A stretch of DNA of 64,000 nt from Lachnoclostridium sp. UBA5725 (GTDB taxonomy: Bacteria; Bacillota; Clostridia; Lachnospirales; Lachnospiraceae): the NCBI GenBank assembly GCA_002419585.1, contig DIGJ01000033.1:1-64000 (forward strand), written 5' to 3'. Shown piece after piece: positions 63,853 to 64,000 of this stretch. Positions within the stretch are counted from its first letter, which is position 1, and every line of letters begins with the position of its first letter. The notes beneath the pieces were generated by a model that worked only from the letters and a program-made list of their open reading frames with translations, had not been told where the DNA came from and ran no database searches. Both the position numbers and the translations under genes were made by a program.

Positions 63853-64000
63853 TTATTTTTTACGATTTTCAAAATAAACAAAGGAATCAATGGAATCCAA
63901 AATATCCTTAAAATCGTCTCTTGATGCGGCTTCGATATACTTCTTCAAAATTTCTATTTCCGCATCATTATGATATCTTCCATAAAAAATATCATAAAGA
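63853..64000 (-). CDS. 3' end of an unidentified gene (partial)
   Basis: A reading frame open at the window edge ends with TAA at 63853. The last 49 residues include YGRYHNDAEIEILKKYIEA and SIDSFVYFENRKK, which look helical and soluble. The 5' end is outside the window. The family is not recognised. Confidence 0.65.
   Translation of the reverse strand, partial: LYDIFYGRYHNDAEIEILKKYIEAASRDDFKDILDSIDSFVYFENRKK

Noticed and set aside
1..64000. CRISPR arrays, tRNA or rRNA genes, phage genes
   Set aside because: No regularly spaced repeats, tRNA cloverleaf, rRNA stretches or phage structural genes were found on reading through the window.

Overview
The window is low-GC DNA with clostridial features: a 55-residue 2[4Fe-4S] ferredoxin, class III fructose bisphosphatase, a CotF-like coat protein, BofA and DUF2508/YaaL sporulation-linked proteins, strong AGGAGG ribosome sites, and families typical of Lachnospiraceae (DUF6240, DUF6382-FHA, DUF5702, DUF3169). 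It suggests a motile, spore-forming, anaerobic member of the Lachnospiraceae, possibly Lachnoclostridium-like. No rRNA, tRNA, CRISPR array, transposase or prophage was seen.

Layout. 1-11 kb: small redox proteins, a GntR regulator with an amidohydrolase, pgi, murG, a HIT protein, a soluble histidine kinase and an EIIC-like membrane protein. Five copies of an unusual intergenic stem element punctuate this part, and a sixth lies at 31.6 kb. 11-19 kb: MerR regulator, rhomboid protease coupled to a flavodoxin-SCP2 protein, CotF-like and AIM24-like proteins, a secreted transglutaminase-like protein, an XRE/DUF3169 pair and a DUF885 lipoprotein. 19-31 kb is central carbon and signalling: PEP carboxykinase, HD-GYP, chemotaxis receptor, glycogen phosphorylase with malQ, divergent class III FBPase, and a CDF transporter. 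31-41 kb: LacI plus DHA2 exporter, then fliS, flagellin and a very large protein with a possible FliK-like end, CorA and Dtd. 41-48 kb: lipase-like hydrolase, a candidate small RNA, an ArsR-cadA cadmium/zinc efflux operon with a perfect 30-bp operator, an S1 protein and a small alarmone synthetase.

48-58 kb is a complete Tad (tight adherence, type IVb pilus) locus on the minus strand. It runs from a near-consensus promoter at 58.2 kb through tadV, tadZ, tadA, tadB, tadC, a 58-residue Flp pilin, DUF5702, a TadE-like protein with duplicated Cys/His motifs, a second prepilin-peptidase-like protein, another TadE and an FHA protein. Two of these genes (tadV and tadB) have open, conserved N-termini but no ATG, GTG or TTG where the ribosome site points. 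58-64 kb: bofA and yaaL divergent, a copA-csoR-copZ copper operon with a CsoR box, murA, aroK and the 3' end of one more gene.

The most unusual signal is the stem element family. Each copy has conserved outer ends and, in most copies, a conserved inner core. The long stem between them has a different sequence in every copy, yet the two arms of each copy still match each other.
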